The notes beneath the pieces are model-generated. The model had not been told where the DNA came from, made no database searches, and was given only the letters and a program-made list of their open reading frames with translations. The position numbers and the translations under genes are program-made. Of a stretch of DNA of 48,132 bases, positions 1 through 10,772 are shown one piece after another. This stretch comes from Bacillota bacterium (GTDB lineage Bacteria > Bacillota > Clostridia > Peptostreptococcales > Acidaminobacteraceae), in contig JAGXHV010000043.1 in NCBI GenBank assembly GCA_024636005.1, positions 1 to 48,132 of the forward strand. Reading direction: 5' to 3'. How positions within the stretch are numbered: position 1 is the first letter of the stretch; every line of letters starts with the position of its first letter.

Positions 1-1995
1 TACTGAGATCAATTGATCGTCATCATTCAGATTGATAGCAATAAGACCTGATTTTCTTGATGTGTCAAATTGATCCAAAGTCGTCTTCTTGATGACACCA
101 TGCTTTGTACATAATGTGAGGAAACCTTCTTCAAAATCCTTAATCGGAACGATAGCGTTTACTTTTTCATCCGATTCAAGCGGCAGAAGATTTACAATAG
201 CAGTACCTTTTGAAATTCTTGATCCATCAGGTATCCTATAAGCTTTCAAGCGATAGACTTTTCCAAAGTTTGTGAAGAACAGCAGGTAATCGTGCGTGGA
301 TGTTGTGAATATATCCTTCACAAAATCCTCTTCCCTAGTTGAAAGTCCAGTTTTTCCCCTGCCTCCACGTTTTTGTGATACGTATTCACCAGTAGATACT
401 CTTTTGATGTATCCTGCGTGTGTCAAAGTGATGACTACCTCATCTTCTTCAATCATGTCTTCATAGTCAATTTCATCAGGACTGATGCTAATTTCTGATC
501 TTCTTTCGTCGCTGTATGTCTTTTTGATTCTGAGTAGGTCTTCTTTGATGATTTGAAGTAACATGAATTCATCATCCAAAAGCAAAGTGAGGTAATTGAT
601 CAACTTTAGAAGTTCCTGATACTCATTTTCGATTTTTTCTCTTTCAAGTCCCTGAAGTCTACGTAGTCTCATGTCAACAATCGCTTTGGCTTGAATTTCT
701 GAAAGTGCGAATTGAGCAATTAATTTTTGCTCGGCATCATTGTACGAACTTCTGATGATTCTTATAATTTCATCAATATTGTCTATGGCGATTCTAAGAC
801 CTTCTAAAATATGGGCGCGATCTCTTGCTTTTTTTAAGTCGTAGAGAACACGTCTTCTTTCAACAACCTTCTGATGTTCAATATACGCAACCAAAATTTC
901 TTTGAGATTCAGTACTCTTGGCTCTCCGTTATGGAGTGCTAAAAGTATCAAACTGTATGTCGTTTGAAGCTGCGAATTCTTATAGAGCTGATTGACTATG
1001 ATATTGGCATTGACATCTCTTCTAAGTTCAATGACAATTCTAATCCCGTTTCTGTTACTTTCGTCTCTAAGATCAGTTATGCCATCTATTCTTTTACTCT
1101 TTACCAGCTCAGCTATGCCTTCAATCAATTTCGATTTATTGACCTGATAAGGAATTTCTGTGACTATGATCCTTGTTTTTCCATTTTTCATTTCTTCTAT
1201 TTCAGTTCTTGATCTTAATATAAGCTTACCACGACCTGTTCTATAAGCGCGTTTAATCCCTTCAACGCCTACTATTTCAGCTCCTGTTGGAAAATCGGGA
1301 CCTTTGATGATTTCCATAAGTTCAAAAACATCCGTATCAGGATTGTCAATAAGTTTGATGGTACCATCGATGATTTCACCCAAATTGTGTGGTGGAATGG
1401 AAGTTGCCATACCAACTGCTATACCATTTGATCCGTTGACAAGTAAATTAGGAAATCTACTTGGTAAAACAACAGGTTCTTTTTCTGACTCATCGAAGTT
1501 GGGTCTGAAATCTACAGTTTCTTTTTCGATGTCCTTCAAAAGTTCTCCTGAAAGTCGGGTCATTCTTGCTTCGGTATAACGCATTGCAGCTGCGCCGTCA
1601 CCGTCGATCGAACCGAAGTTACCATGACCATCCACCAAGAGATATCTCATGGAGAAATCTTGTGCGAATCTTACCATGGCGTTGTATATGGATGAGTCAC
1701 CATGAGGATGGTACTTACCAATTACTTCACCGACAATACGAGCAGATTTTCTATGTTGTTTGTCATGTGTGAATCCAACATCATTCATTGCATATAAGAT
1801 TCTTCTATGGACAGGCTTTAAACCGTCACGAACGTCTGGAAGCGCGCGGCTTACAATAACGCTCATCGCATAGTCCATATAGGATTTTTTCATTTCATCC
1901 ATTACATCTATTAGGATGATCGTTTCGTTTTCATTCATGGTATTGTTCACTTCTTCCAATGACTCATCTATTACATTGTTTTGATCGTCACTCAA
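1..1995 (-). CDS. gyrA: DNA gyrase subunit A, 3' end cut by window edge
   Basis: Subunit A of gyrase, the cytoplasmic type II topoisomerase that introduces negative supercoils with GyrB. Reading the minus strand gives 665 codons running off the left edge. Visible are [21 protein letters not shown] near residue 38, the HPHGDS motif of the quinolone region, [10 protein letters not shown] with the DNA-linking tyrosine at residue 140 (E. coli Tyr122), and the GyrA-box [10 protein letters not shown], which separates gyrase from topoisomerase IV. The start is TTG at 1995, chosen because AGGAGG lies 8 bases upstream; this gives about 18 extra N-terminal residues compared with E. coli. It lies 12 bases after gyrB, surely in one transcript. 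Oddity: the residue matching E. coli Asp87 is asparagine (residue 105, codon AAC at 1681-1683), while the Ser83 position is serine. Confidence 0.97.
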   Translation of the reverse strand, partial: MSDDQNNVIDESLEEVNNTMNENETIILIDVMDEMKKSYMDYAMSVIVSRALPDVRDGLKPVHRRILYAMNDVGFTHDKQHRKSARIVGEVIGKYHPHGDSSIYNAMVRFAQDFSMRYLLVDGHGNFGSIDGDGAAAMRYTEARMTRLSGELLKDIEKETVDFRPNFDESEKEPVVLPSRFPNLLVNGSNGIAVGMATSIPPHNLGEIIDGTIKLIDNPDTDVFELMEIIKGPDFPTGAEIVGVEGIKRAYRTGRGKLILRSRTEIEEMKNGKTRIIVTEIPYQVNKSKLIEGIAELVKSKRIDGITDLRDESNRNGIRIVIELRRDVNANIIVNQLYKNSQLQTTYSLILLALHNGEPRVLNLKEILVAYIEHQKVVERRRVLYDLKKARDRAHILEGLRIAIDNIDEIIRIIRSSYNDAEQKLIAQFALSEIQAKAIVDMRLRRLQGLEREKIENEYQELLKLINYLTLLLDDEFMLLQIIKEDLLRIKKTYSDERRSEISISPDEIDYEDMIEEDEVVITLTHAGYIKRVSTGEYVSQKRGGRGKTGLSTREEDFVKDIFTTSTHDYLLFFTNFGKVYRLKAYRIPDGSRISKGTAIVNLLPLESDEKVNAIVPIKDFEEGFLTLCTKHGVIKKTTLDQFDTSRKSGLIAINLNDDDQLISV

Positions 1996-2007
1996 CGCTT
2001 TATCCTC

Positions 2008-3933
<1,926 letters not shown>

Positions 3934-5043
3934 CTAATGGCCAATAACATTTCCATTTTTTATTTTAATTATTTTAGAATCGTTGATGTAATCATCTAAA
4001 AGATTTTTGATATCTGTTGTTGTTATGATGGTTTGAACCCCTTTGATCGCATAAATCAAATCCCTTTGTCTGTTGATATCCAGTTCACTCATGACATCAT
4101 CGAGTAAAAGTATTGGGTATTCTCCAATTTCATTTTTTACAATCTCTATTTCAGATAGTTTTAGTGAAAGGGCTGCAGTCCTCTGTTGCCCTTGTGAACC
4201 AAATGATTTTATATTGATGCCATTGATCAAAATTTCCAAATCGTCCCTATGAGGTCCCACTGAAGTGAATCCTCTTCTAAAGTCCATTTCACTATTTTTC
4301 TTTAGTTGATCTAAAAGCTCAAACTTTATTGTATCATAATTCTCCCTATTTTTAACAGCAGTAATATATTTTACAGACAATTGTTCTTTTCCGTCTGTAA
4401 TTCGACTATGAATATCTCTGCTGATCGAATCGAGTGAATGAATGAACTGATTTCTTTTGACTATAAGTCTGGCACCTTTATCCGAAAGTTGTTCATCCCA
4501 AACTTCCACCATATCTTTGAATTCAGGTTTATAACTCATTTTTTTAAGAAGTTCATTTCTCTGAATCAATATTCGATTGTATTCGATAATGTCCAGACAA
4601 TAGATCTTATTGATATGCGAAAGTTCCCTGTTTATGAACTTCCTTCTCTCCTGAGGACTGTCTTTGATTAGTTTCAAGTCATCCGGATAAAAAAGAATAA
4701 TATTTACAGTTCCAAGCAGCTCAGATATTTTTGTGATGTTGACTCCATTGATCAGAAAAGCTTTCTTGTTGCCTGAAAAAATTCTGTACTCTATAGTCTC
4801 AAGTAGCCCATTGTCTTTGAGAATTTCAATACGAACGCTTCCAAAATCCTTATCGAAATTAATCAGATCGGATTCCTTATTTGTTCTAAAAGACTTACCA
4901 AATCCCGAAACGTATACTGCTTCAAGGAGATTGGTTTTTCCCTGTGCATTGTCACCCACTATTATATTTAATTTTTCATCAAATTTAAGTTTTACTTGTT
5001 CATAATTTCGATAATTCTCAATGACAATCGATCTGATTTTCAA
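3934..5043 (-). CDS. recF: DNA replication and repair protein RecF
   Basis: SMC-like ATPase that helps load RecA at single-stranded gaps with RecO and RecR (recR is also in this window at 28334). 369 residues, normal length. The Walker A motif GDNAQGKTNLLEAVY is at about residues 30-44, the ABC-type signature GSQGQQRTAALSLKL near 285, and Walker B with D-loop LLLDDVMSELD near 315. The start is TTG at 5043, only 3 bases after the yaaA stop, so translation is probably coupled. The ribosome site (GAGGGTG) is modest. Confidence 0.97.
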   Translation of the reverse strand: MKIRSIVIENYRNYEQVKLKFDEKLNIIVGDNAQGKTNLLEAVYVSGFGKSFRTNKESDLINFDKDFGSVRIEILKDNGLLETIEYRIFSGNKKAFLINGVNITKISELLGTVNIILFYPDDLKLIKDSPQERRKFINRELSHINKIYCLDIIEYNRILIQRNELLKKMSYKPEFKDMVEVWDEQLSDKGARLIVKRNQFIHSLDSISRDIHSRITDGKEQLSVKYITAVKNRENYDTIKFELLDQLKKNSEMDFRRGFTSVGPHRDDLEILINGINIKSFGSQGQQRTAALSLKLSEIEIVKNEIGEYPILLLDDVMSELDINRQRDLIYAIKGVQTIITTTDIKNLLDDYINDSKIIKIKNGNVIGH

Positions 5044-5046
5044 GCT

Positions 5047-5292
5047 CTACACCCTCTTAATCACTTTTATTCTGATAGATTCACTTTCAGAATCATCCAC
5101 ACCTGGTATGACCACATCAATGAAATCGTCGTGGAAAACTTTTTTACCTCTTTGAGTGCAGACAGAACCGTTCATGGATACGAATCCATCCAAAATGATT
5201 GATTTCGCTGTACCACCCGAATCTACTATTTCAGCGAATTTTAGTAGCTGATCCAGTTTTATGAATTCTGTTTCTATGAATACTTTTTTCAT
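5047..5292 (-). CDS. yaaA: S4-domain RNA-binding protein YaaA (RlbA-type)
   Basis: Small 81-residue protein of the S4 RNA-binding fold, normally found between dnaN and recF in Firmicutes. The S4 signature is LDQLLKFAEIVDSGGTAKSI followed by the GFVSMNG turn. Its role is not settled; family members are thought to contact ribosomal RNA during assembly. The start was placed at ATG 5292 (MKKVFIETEF) because AGGAG lies a few bases before it. A longer reading to 5319 would run back into dnaN and has no ribosome site. It follows dnaN by 8 bases. Confidence 0.9.
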   Translation of the reverse strand: MKKVFIETEFIKLDQLLKFAEIVDSGGTAKSIILDGFVSMNGSVCTQRGKKVFHDDFIDVVIPGVDDSESESIRIKVIKRV

Positions 5293-5300
5293 AATCTCTC

Positions 5301-6407
5301 CTATTTGGAAATTCTGCACGGCAGAACTAGATAAGTGTAATTGTCGCTGTCATCAGGTCTAATGATACATGGGCTGACATTGTTGATGAACTCCATTTTT
5401 ATGTTCTCACTGTCAATGATTTTGAGTGCATCAATCAAATATTTAGGATTGAAGCCAATTTCAAGATCCTGACCTTCAAGTTTTATCTTTACTTTTTCAA
5501 CCGAGCTGCCCATTTCAGAGTTAGAAGAAATTCTAATGAGATCATCTTTGACTTCAAGTTTAATGGCAATGTTTTTATTTTCTCTTGCCATCAGGAATGA
5601 ACGATCAATGGAAGTCAAAAACTCGTCAGTCGAAACATAAGCCAAGGCTTTGTATTCATTTGGCAGAATTTGATTGTAATTGATGAACTCACCTGCAAGC
5701 AATCTCGAGTATACTTTGAATTTATTCATACTGAACAATACTTGTTTGTCATCAAATGAAATTCTTAAATCTCCCTTTTGATCCAGTTGAGAAAGAATTT
5801 TGTTAATTTCACTGAGAGTTCTTCCTGGAACGACAGCTTTTTTACTAAGTTCTGTTTTAACTATCGCACGTTTGATGGCCATTCTAAATCCATCTATTGC
5901 TACCATGTTGAATTTACCGTTCTCTATTTCAAGAAGTGCTCCAGTAAGAATAGGTCGTGATTCATCCTGTGATATAGCAAAATGAGTTTGCCTAATCATA
6001 TTACTGAATAGTTCCTTATCCATTAGAAATGAGTTTTTATCATCGATTTCAGGAAGTTCAGGATATTCGTTGCCTGGAAGTCCTACAAGTTTGAAACTGG
6101 ATTCCATGCAATGAATGGAGACTACATTGGTTTCATTCACTTCAAATTCAATTTCAGCGTTTGGTAATTTTCTGATGAGTTCAGAAAAAAGACGAGCTGG
6201 AATGACAGTGCTACCTTCTTTTTCAATGTTAGCATCCATAAATGTTTCTATGCTTAAATTAAGATCATTCCCTATAAGTCTGAGTTGATTGTTTTTAGCT
6301 TCAAAATAGATGCCCGACAGGATTGGTAATGTCGTTTTTGACGAGACAGCTTTTGTAACCATATTGATTGCTGCAGAGAGTTCATGTTGCTGACAATTGA
6401 ATTTCAT
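5301..6407 (-). CDS. dnaN: DNA polymerase III beta sliding clamp
   Basis: Ring-shaped processivity clamp that holds DNA polymerase III and repair enzymes on DNA. 368 residues, normal length, with three similar domains: it starts MKFNCQQHELSAAINMVTKAVS, contains the clamp motif ISQDESRPILTGALLEI at the domain 2 start, and ends with YLVLPCRIS, the C-terminal strand typical of DnaN. ATG start with AAGGAGG 7 bases upstream. It is separated from dnaA by 225 bases that carry DnaA boxes. Confidence 0.97.
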   Translation of the reverse strand: MKFNCQQHELSAAINMVTKAVSSKTTLPILSGIYFEAKNNQLRLIGNDLNLSIETFMDANIEKEGSTVIPARLFSELIRKLPNAEIEFEVNETNVVSIHCMESSFKLVGLPGNEYPELPEIDDKNSFLMDKELFSNMIRQTHFAISQDESRPILTGALLEIENGKFNMVAIDGFRMAIKRAIVKTELSKKAVVPGRTLSEINKILSQLDQKGDLRISFDDKQVLFSMNKFKVYSRLLAGEFINYNQILPNEYKALAYVSTDEFLTSIDRSFLMARENKNIAIKLEVKDDLIRISSNSEMGSSVEKVKIKLEGQDLEIGFNPKYLIDALKIIDSENIKMEFINNVSPCIIRPDDSDNYTYLVLPCRISK

Positions 6408-6632
6408 TTTAGGGCCTCCTTAAATAATAAAATATTTAATAAAAATAAGTAGTAATAGCAGTAGGGGCTGTTAATTTGTGGACAAACCCTGCAGACGTCA
6501 TATATGAAACATCCTGGCAAAAATTATCTTGTTGACAACTTTTTAAAAAAATCAATGTTATCAACAGAGGATAAAAAAAAAAAAAATTAAACTTATCCAC
6601 AAAAAAATAGTACACATACAAACAGGTTAAGA
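6408..6632. other. dnaA-dnaN intergenic arm of oriC
   Basis: This 225-base gap has a perfect DnaA box TTATCCACA at 6593-6601, a variant TTATCAACA at 6558-6566 and a reverse variant TGTGGACAA at 6477-6485. An uninterrupted run of 14 A residues (6573-6586) lies between the last two boxes. In B. subtilis the unwinding element lies in the same dnaA-dnaN gap, so this A-rich stretch next to a strong box is the likely place where strands open. The boxes and A-run are seen; the unwinding role is inferred. Confidence 0.75.
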
Positions 6633-7964
6633 TTATTCACCTTTGATTTCTTTTATGATGCTGTCTATTTTATTCTTCATTTCGTAATCTGCTTTGATCT
6701 CAGTATTAATTTTGTCACAAGCATGAATAACAGTTGTATGGTCGCGACCACCGAATTCTTCACCGATTTTTGGAAGTGATAAGTCTGTGAGCTCCCTGGA
6801 AATGTACATTGCAATCTGTCTTGGGTAAGCTATTTGCCTGGTTCTCTTCTTGGATTCAAAATCATCTACCTTCATATTAAAATACTCTGCGACAGTCAAT
6901 TTTATGAGATTGACATCCACTTTTCGCGCTTGTGCAGATGAGAATATGTCCTTAAGGGCTTCGTTGACCAGTGTAATGTCAACTTCCTTTTTAGTAAGTG
7001 ACGCATAGGCCACTACTCTATTGAGCGCACCTTCAAGTTCTCTGATGTTGGATTTGATTTTTGTGGCTATGAACTCAAACACTTCATTCGGAATGTCCAC
7101 ACGATCTCTTTCAGATTTTTTTCTAAGAATAGCGATACGTGTTTCGAAGTCTGGAGCTTGAATATCCGATATGAGTCCCATTTCAAATCTTGAACGAAGT
7201 CTATCTTCTAATGTAGGAATTTCTTTTGGAGGTCGATCAGATGAAACGATGATTTGTTTATTGGCTTCATAAAGGGCATTGAATGTATGGAAAAATTCCT
7301 CCTGTGTTCGCTCTTTACCGGCAATGAATTGAATATCATCCACTAGGAGAACGTCTACTGTTCTATATTTGTTTCTGAATTCTTCATTTTTATCATCTTT
7401 AATGGAATTGATTAGTTCATTAGTGAATTTTTCACTAGAGACGTAAAAAACCCTGGAGTTTTTATTCTGTGAAAGAATGTAATGGCCAATGGCATGCATC
7501 AAGTGAGTTTTTCCGAGTCCAACACCACCGTATAAGAAAAGGGGGTTATATGCCTTTGCAGGTGATTCGGATACGGCGAGTGATGCAGCATGAGCAAACC
7601 TGTTGCTGTTGCCAACTACAAATTCATCAAAGGTATATCGTGGATTAAGATTGTTGTTTTCAAAAAAATCACCTATTTGAATGTCACGTTGCTTCTTGAG
7701 CTCGATGGAATTCTCTTCAGGAATGATATACTTGATAATGTAGTCTTGATTGGTGATGTGCTTGATTGTGTTTTTGATGAGATCGTTGTATCTGTTTTCA
7801 AGTACATTTCTGTTGAGATTGCCAGTCGTTTGAAGAATCAGCGTGTTCCCTTCGATTGCGATAGGATCTATAGTCTCTATCCATGTGCTGAAACTGACAG
7901 TCATAAGTTCGTTGCGCATGATTTCTCGAGCTTGGTCCCATATGGTGATTAATTGGTCGTCCAT
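6633..7964 (-). CDS. dnaA: Chromosomal replication initiator DnaA
   Basis: AAA+ protein that binds DnaA boxes and opens oriC. 443 residues. Domain I is at the N-terminus ([25 protein letters not shown]). Domain III has Walker [16 protein letters not shown] at about 146-160, Walker [13 protein letters not shown] and the sensor region [15 protein letters not shown]. Domain IV ends with the DnaA signature [15 protein letters not shown], which reads the box. The linker (domain II) is short. ATG start with AGGAGG upstream. DnaA boxes on both sides of the gene also suggest autoregulation. Confidence 0.98.
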   Translation of the reverse strand: MDDQLITIWDQAREIMRNELMTVSFSTWIETIDPIAIEGNTLILQTTGNLNRNVLENRYNDLIKNTIKHITNQDYIIKYIIPEENSIELKKQRDIQIGDFFENNNLNPRYTFDEFVVGNSNRFAHAASLAVSESPAKAYNPLFLYGGVGLGKTHLMHAIGHYILSQNKNSRVFYVSSEKFTNELINSIKDDKNEEFRNKYRTVDVLLVDDIQFIAGKERTQEEFFHTFNALYEANKQIIVSSDRPPKEIPTLEDRLRSRFEMGLISDIQAPDFETRIAILRKKSERDRVDIPNEVFEFIATKIKSNIRELEGALNRVVAYASLTKKEVDITLVNEALKDIFSSAQARKVDVNLIKLTVAEYFNMKVDDFESKKRTRQIAYPRQIAMYISRELTDLSLPKIGEEFGGRDHTTVIHACDKINTEIKADYEMKNKIDSIIKEIKGE

Positions 7965-8400
7965 GTGTTATCCTCCTAAATACTGATTTTACCCACAAAA
8001 TCCTAATGGTATTGTTGATAAAATTGCATTATAATAGTAATGAAATTTGCAAAAAAATGGTCTAATAAAATTGTGGATAAAAAAAGGTTGATAAGAGTTA
8101 TCAACAGAAAAGTACTCTTTTTATCAACACTACTCACAATGAAAACGCTAAAATGCCAAAAAAAAATGATAAATAATCAACAAATCATACTTATCCACAA
8201 ATCTGGGGATTGTTAAATTGTTTTTTGTGAGTACAGATTATTCTAACAAATTTCTGGACAATTTTCAAACTTATCCACAAAAAAGACCTATAATTTAATA
8301 ATCAATTTTTTGTGGACAAAATTTTATAGCATTTTTGAAATCAAATTTTGTGGATTAAAAGGCATTTTTATACACAAGTTATAATAAAAGTTGTTTATAA
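7965..8400. other. Main DnaA-box cluster of oriC (dnaA-rpmH gap)
   Basis: AT-rich 624-base gap between divergent dnaA and rpmH. I count three perfect boxes: TGTGGATAA at 8072-8080, TTATCCACA at 8191-8199 and 8271-8279. Variants are TGTTGATAA 8013-8021, TTATCAACA 8098-8106 and 8121-8129, TGTGGACAA 8311-8319, TGTGGATTA 8349-8357 and TTATACACA 8368-8376. Both orientations occur. Together with the 6408-6632 arm this is the bipartite layout known from B. subtilis. The dnaA promoter must also lie here on the minus strand, but I could not pick one convincingly. Confidence 0.88.
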
Positions 8401-8490
8401 CTACTATATCTGCAATTTTACTATTTTGAAAAACTATATATTGTGACAGTTGAAGCTTTTATTAATAAAATGTCAAAGCTACCTATAGGC

Positions 8491-8519
8491 TTGACATAGA
8501 TTGACCTAAACGTTATAAT
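8491..8519 (+). promoter_or_regulatory. Consensus sigma-A promoter for rpmH operon
   Basis: TTGACA at 8491-8496 and TATAAT at 8514-8519 with exactly 17 bases between: a full consensus vegetative promoter reading towards rpmH, about 70 bases before its start codon. Confidence 0.9.
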
Positions 8520-8588
8520 GTTTTAGCAGACTTATGTGAAAAAAAAATGTTCATATAAATTATTTGACATGTATAAGGAGGTGCTGAA

Positions 8589-8723
8589 ATGAAAAGAACT
8601 TACCAACCAAAAAAGAGACAAAGAAAAGTTGAACACGGTTTTCGTAAGAGAATGAAGACAAGTGCAGGCAGAAACGTTCTTAAAGCGAGAAGAAGAAAAG
8701 GTAGAAAGAAATTATCTGCTTAA
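8589..8723 (+). CDS. rpmH: 50S ribosomal protein L34
   Basis: 44 residues, very basic, beginning [20 protein letters not shown] and ending in an Arg/Lys-rich tail, diagnostic of L34 of the large ribosomal subunit. ATG start with AAGGAGGTG upstream, and a full-consensus promoter 70 bases before. It is the first gene of the conserved rpmH-rnpA-yidD-yidC-jag series that diverges from dnaA. A hairpin after the stop probably reduces read-through, so that L34 is made in excess over the downstream proteins. Confidence 0.98.
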   Translation: MKRTYQPKKRQRKVEHGFRKRMKTSAGRNVLKARRRKGRKKLSA

Positions 8724-8729
8724 TGAATT

Positions 8730-8757
8730 AAAAGACCGCAGTCAGTGGTCTTTTTTT
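8730..8757 (+). terminator. Intrinsic terminator/attenuator between rpmH and rnpA
   Basis: AAAAGACC (8730-8737) pairs with GGTCTTTT (8747-8754) across a 9-base loop and is followed by a run of T to 8757. It lies inside the rpmH operon, so partial termination (attenuation) is likely. Confidence 0.75.
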
Positions 8758-8787
8758 GTAAGTAGGGGAATCGAGTCTGGAGGTCAT

Positions 8788-9111
8788 ATGTCTTATGAAA
8801 GCATAAAGAAGACTTCTGAATTTTCGAAGGTTTATAAGCATGGAAAATCTTATGCCGATCGTTATTTGGTTATGTATGTCTACCCTAATAAGCTCGGATA
8901 TTCCCGATTGGGACTCTCCATCAGCAAAAAAGTGGGCAAGAGTGTCGTGCGTAATAGAATTAGACGCCTCATTAAGGAAGTCTTTAGACTGAACTACAAA
9001 TCTGAACTTCATAATGATATTGTAATTATTGCAAGAGTGCGCGCTTCAGAAGCAGGTTATAAGGAAATAAAAAAATCATTCCGGTATCTTCTAAAGAAGG
9101 CCGGTATTTAA
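8788..9111 (+). CDS. rnpA: Ribonuclease P protein component
   Basis: Basic protein cofactor of RNase P, which trims the 5' leader of pre-tRNAs. 107 residues, near the usual 110-120. The family motif is visible as SISKKVGKSVVRNRIRRLIKEVFR, preceded by the KTSEFSKVYKHGKS opening. The start was set at ATG 8788 because GGAGGT lies 5 bases upstream. The reading frame stays open back into rpmH (from 8662), but that extension runs through the terminator hairpin and does not look like RnpA. Confidence 0.95.
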   Translation: MSYESIKKTSEFSKVYKHGKSYADRYLVMYVYPNKLGYSRLGLSISKKVGKSVVRNRIRRLIKEVFRLNYKSELHNDIVIIARVRASEAGYKEIKKSFRYLLKKAGI

Positions 9112-9134
9112 ATTTTTTTGAAAGTGTGTATTAA

Positions 9135-9344
9135 ATGAAGTATTTTTTGATTTTTATGATAAAATTATATCGTAGATTCCTGTCGCCTTTAATTGGAAGT
9201 AATTGCAGGTTTCATCCGACATGTTCTATGTATTCCATGTTGGCAATTGAAAAATATGGCGCTCTGAAGGGTGGCTGGATGAGCATAAAGAGAATTTTTA
9301 AGTGTCATCCGTTCCATCCAGGCGGATATGATCCATTAGAATAA
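9135..9344 (+). CDS. yidD: Membrane protein insertion efficiency factor YidD
   Basis: 69-residue protein of the YidD (UPF0161) family, a small membrane-associated protein with an amphipathic N-terminus that helps YidC-dependent insertion. Diagnostic motifs are [21 protein letters not shown] and [15 protein letters not shown] start; the ribosome site is weak (GAAAG), so it may depend on coupling to rnpA 23 bases upstream. It lies directly before yidC, as in most bacteria. Confidence 0.95.
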   Translation: MKYFLIFMIKLYRRFLSPLIGSNCRFHPTCSMYSMLAIEKYGALKGGWMSIKRIFKCHPFHPGGYDPLE

Positions 9345-9361
9345 TTCAGGAGGAAAATTAA

Positions 9362-10084
9362 TTGTCTATTTTTGCAGAGGTATTCGGATATTTACTGGGG
9401 TTAATTTATAATTTGGTCCAAAATTATGGTGTGGCAATTATTATTTTCACATTGTTGACAAAGCTAATTTTAATGCCTTTTACGATTAAACAATTGAGAT
9501 CTTCTAAGGCAATGGCGGCATTACAACCTAAAATGAAAGAAATTCAAGAAAAATATAAAGATAACAAAGAAAAGCAAAATCAGATGATGGTTGAACTCTA
9601 TAAAGAGCACAATTACAATCCACTCAGTGGATGTTTGCCGCTATTGATCCAATTTCCAATAATCATTGGTTTGTTCACGGCTTTAAGAGAGCCCGGAACT
9701 TATGTTTTTGTTAATAATCCTGATTTGCTTGAACTGGCGACTCAACAGTCTTTCCTATGGATGAAGAATTTATCGGATCCTGACTTGATCAGCAATATAT
9801 TTTCAACAGGTCCAGCTTGGTTAATTGGATTGCCTGGTCTTATGCCAGTAATGTCCGCAGCACTCACCTACTTCCAAATGAATTCAATGAATAGCGCACA
9901 AACAAGTGGAAGTGCGGGACAGAACAGCTCTATGAAAATGATGCAAACGATCTTTCCAGTGATGATTCTATTTTGGGGTAAATCATTATCTGCAGGCTTG
10001 ATTTTGTATTGGACTGTAGGTAGCTTATTCCAACTCGTTCAGCAATATTTAATGAATAAGCCGGCTAAGGGGGAAAAAGCGTAA
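9362..10084 (+). CDS. yidC: Membrane protein insertase YidC/OxaA
   Basis: Polytopic insertase that places proteins in the membrane alone or with SecYEG. 240 residues, the short Gram-positive form without the large proteobacterial periplasmic domain. The first transmembrane segment contains FTLLTKLILMPFTIKQLRSSKAM, with basic residues near the hydrophilic groove, followed by the coiled cytoplasmic hairpin (ALQPKMKEIQEKYKDNKEK) and the PLLIQFPIIIGLFTAL segment. No lipoprotein signal is visible. TTG start at 9362, chosen for AGGAGG 8 bases upstream. The stop overlaps the jag start by one base (TAATG). Confidence 0.95.
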   Translation: MSIFAEVFGYLLGLIYNLVQNYGVAIIIFTLLTKLILMPFTIKQLRSSKAMAALQPKMKEIQEKYKDNKEKQNQMMVELYKEHNYNPLSGCLPLLIQFPIIIGLFTALREPGTYVFVNNPDLLELATQQSFLWMKNLSDPDLISNIFSTGPAWLIGLPGLMPVMSAALTYFQMNSMNSAQTSGSAGQNSSMKMMQTIFPVMILFWGKSLSAGLILYWTVGSLFQLVQQYLMNKPAKGEKA

Positions 10085-10719
10085 TGAAATTTGTAGAAAA
10101 AACAGGTAAAAGTGTAGAAGAAGCGCTTAGACTAGCTTTGATTGATTTGGAAGTGACCAGAGAAGAGGTCGTTTATGAAATCATTGAAGAAGGTGCTAAG
10201 GGATTCCTCGGATTTGGAGCTAAAGAATTTAAAATCAAAGTAAGTAAAAAGAACTCAGTTACTGATGTAGCCAGAAATTTCCTTGAAAGTGTACTTAAAG
10301 AAATGAATATTATAGCTAATTTGGATATAAAGCAAGAAAATGAAACACTCAGTATCAACATGAATGGCGAAGACATGGCGATTTTGATAGGTAAAAGAGG
10401 ACAGACACTTGATTCACTCCAGTATTTAATCAGTCTTGTGGTCAATAAAGGAAGAGACGAATATGTAAGAGTTGTTCTTGATACAGAAAATTACAGAATG
10501 AAGAGAAAAGAAACTCTAGAGAATTTGGCGGACAAGCTTGCATACAAAGTTAAGAAGACCCGTAAAAATGTAGTCCTTGAACCAATGAATCCTTATGAGA
10601 GAAGAATCATTCACTCAACTCTTCAAAACAATCCAAATGTAAGCACTAAGTCTGAGGGCGACGAACCTTATAGAAAAGTTGTCATTTATTTTGACTACAA
10701 AAAAAATAAAGCGAACTAA
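10084..10719 (+). CDS. jag: RNA-binding protein Jag/KhpB
   Basis: Cytoplasmic RNA-binding protein linked in other Firmicutes to cell elongation and division. 211 residues with three parts: a Jag N-terminal domain (MKFVEKTGKSVEEALRLAL ... GAKGFLGFGAKEFKIKV, about 1-55), a KH domain with the GKRGQTLDSLQYL loop (about 85-150), and a C-terminal R3H domain (PYERRIIHSTLQ, about 165-205). ATG overlaps the yidC stop, so translation is coupled. Confidence 0.94.
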   Translation: MKFVEKTGKSVEEALRLALIDLEVTREEVVYEIIEEGAKGFLGFGAKEFKIKVSKKNSVTDVARNFLESVLKEMNIIANLDIKQENETLSINMNGEDMAILIGKRGQTLDSLQYLISLVVNKGRDEYVRVVLDTENYRMKRKETLENLADKLAYKVKKTRKNVVLEPMNPYERRIIHSTLQNNPNVSTKSEGDEPYRKVVIYFDYKKNKAN

Positions 10720-10723
10720 TCCT

Positions 10724-10757
10724 TATAACCCAGTGCTCAACTGGGTTATATTTTAAT
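10724..10757 (+). terminator. Terminator after jag
   Basis: A perfect 10-bp stem TATAACCCAG / CTGGGTTATA (10724-10733 and 10741-10750) with a 7-base loop, followed by TTTTAATTT. It separates the rpmH-jag unit from mnmE. Confidence 0.85.
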
Positions 10758-10772
10758 TTAAAGGAGCATGCT

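Noticed and set aside
1304-1772. Open frames on the plus strand across gyrA
   Set aside because: Opposite-strand shadows of gyrA, whose conserved motifs run without interruption on the minus strand.
6436-6621. 61-residue open frame in the dnaA-dnaN gap
   Set aside because: Overlaps DnaA boxes and an A-run, has no ribosome site and low-complexity composition.
8662-8787. rnpA reading frame open back into rpmH, as in Thermus where the two genes overlap
   Set aside because: The extension covers the terminator hairpin at 8730-8757 and does not look like RnpA, while GGAGGT correctly precedes ATG 8788.
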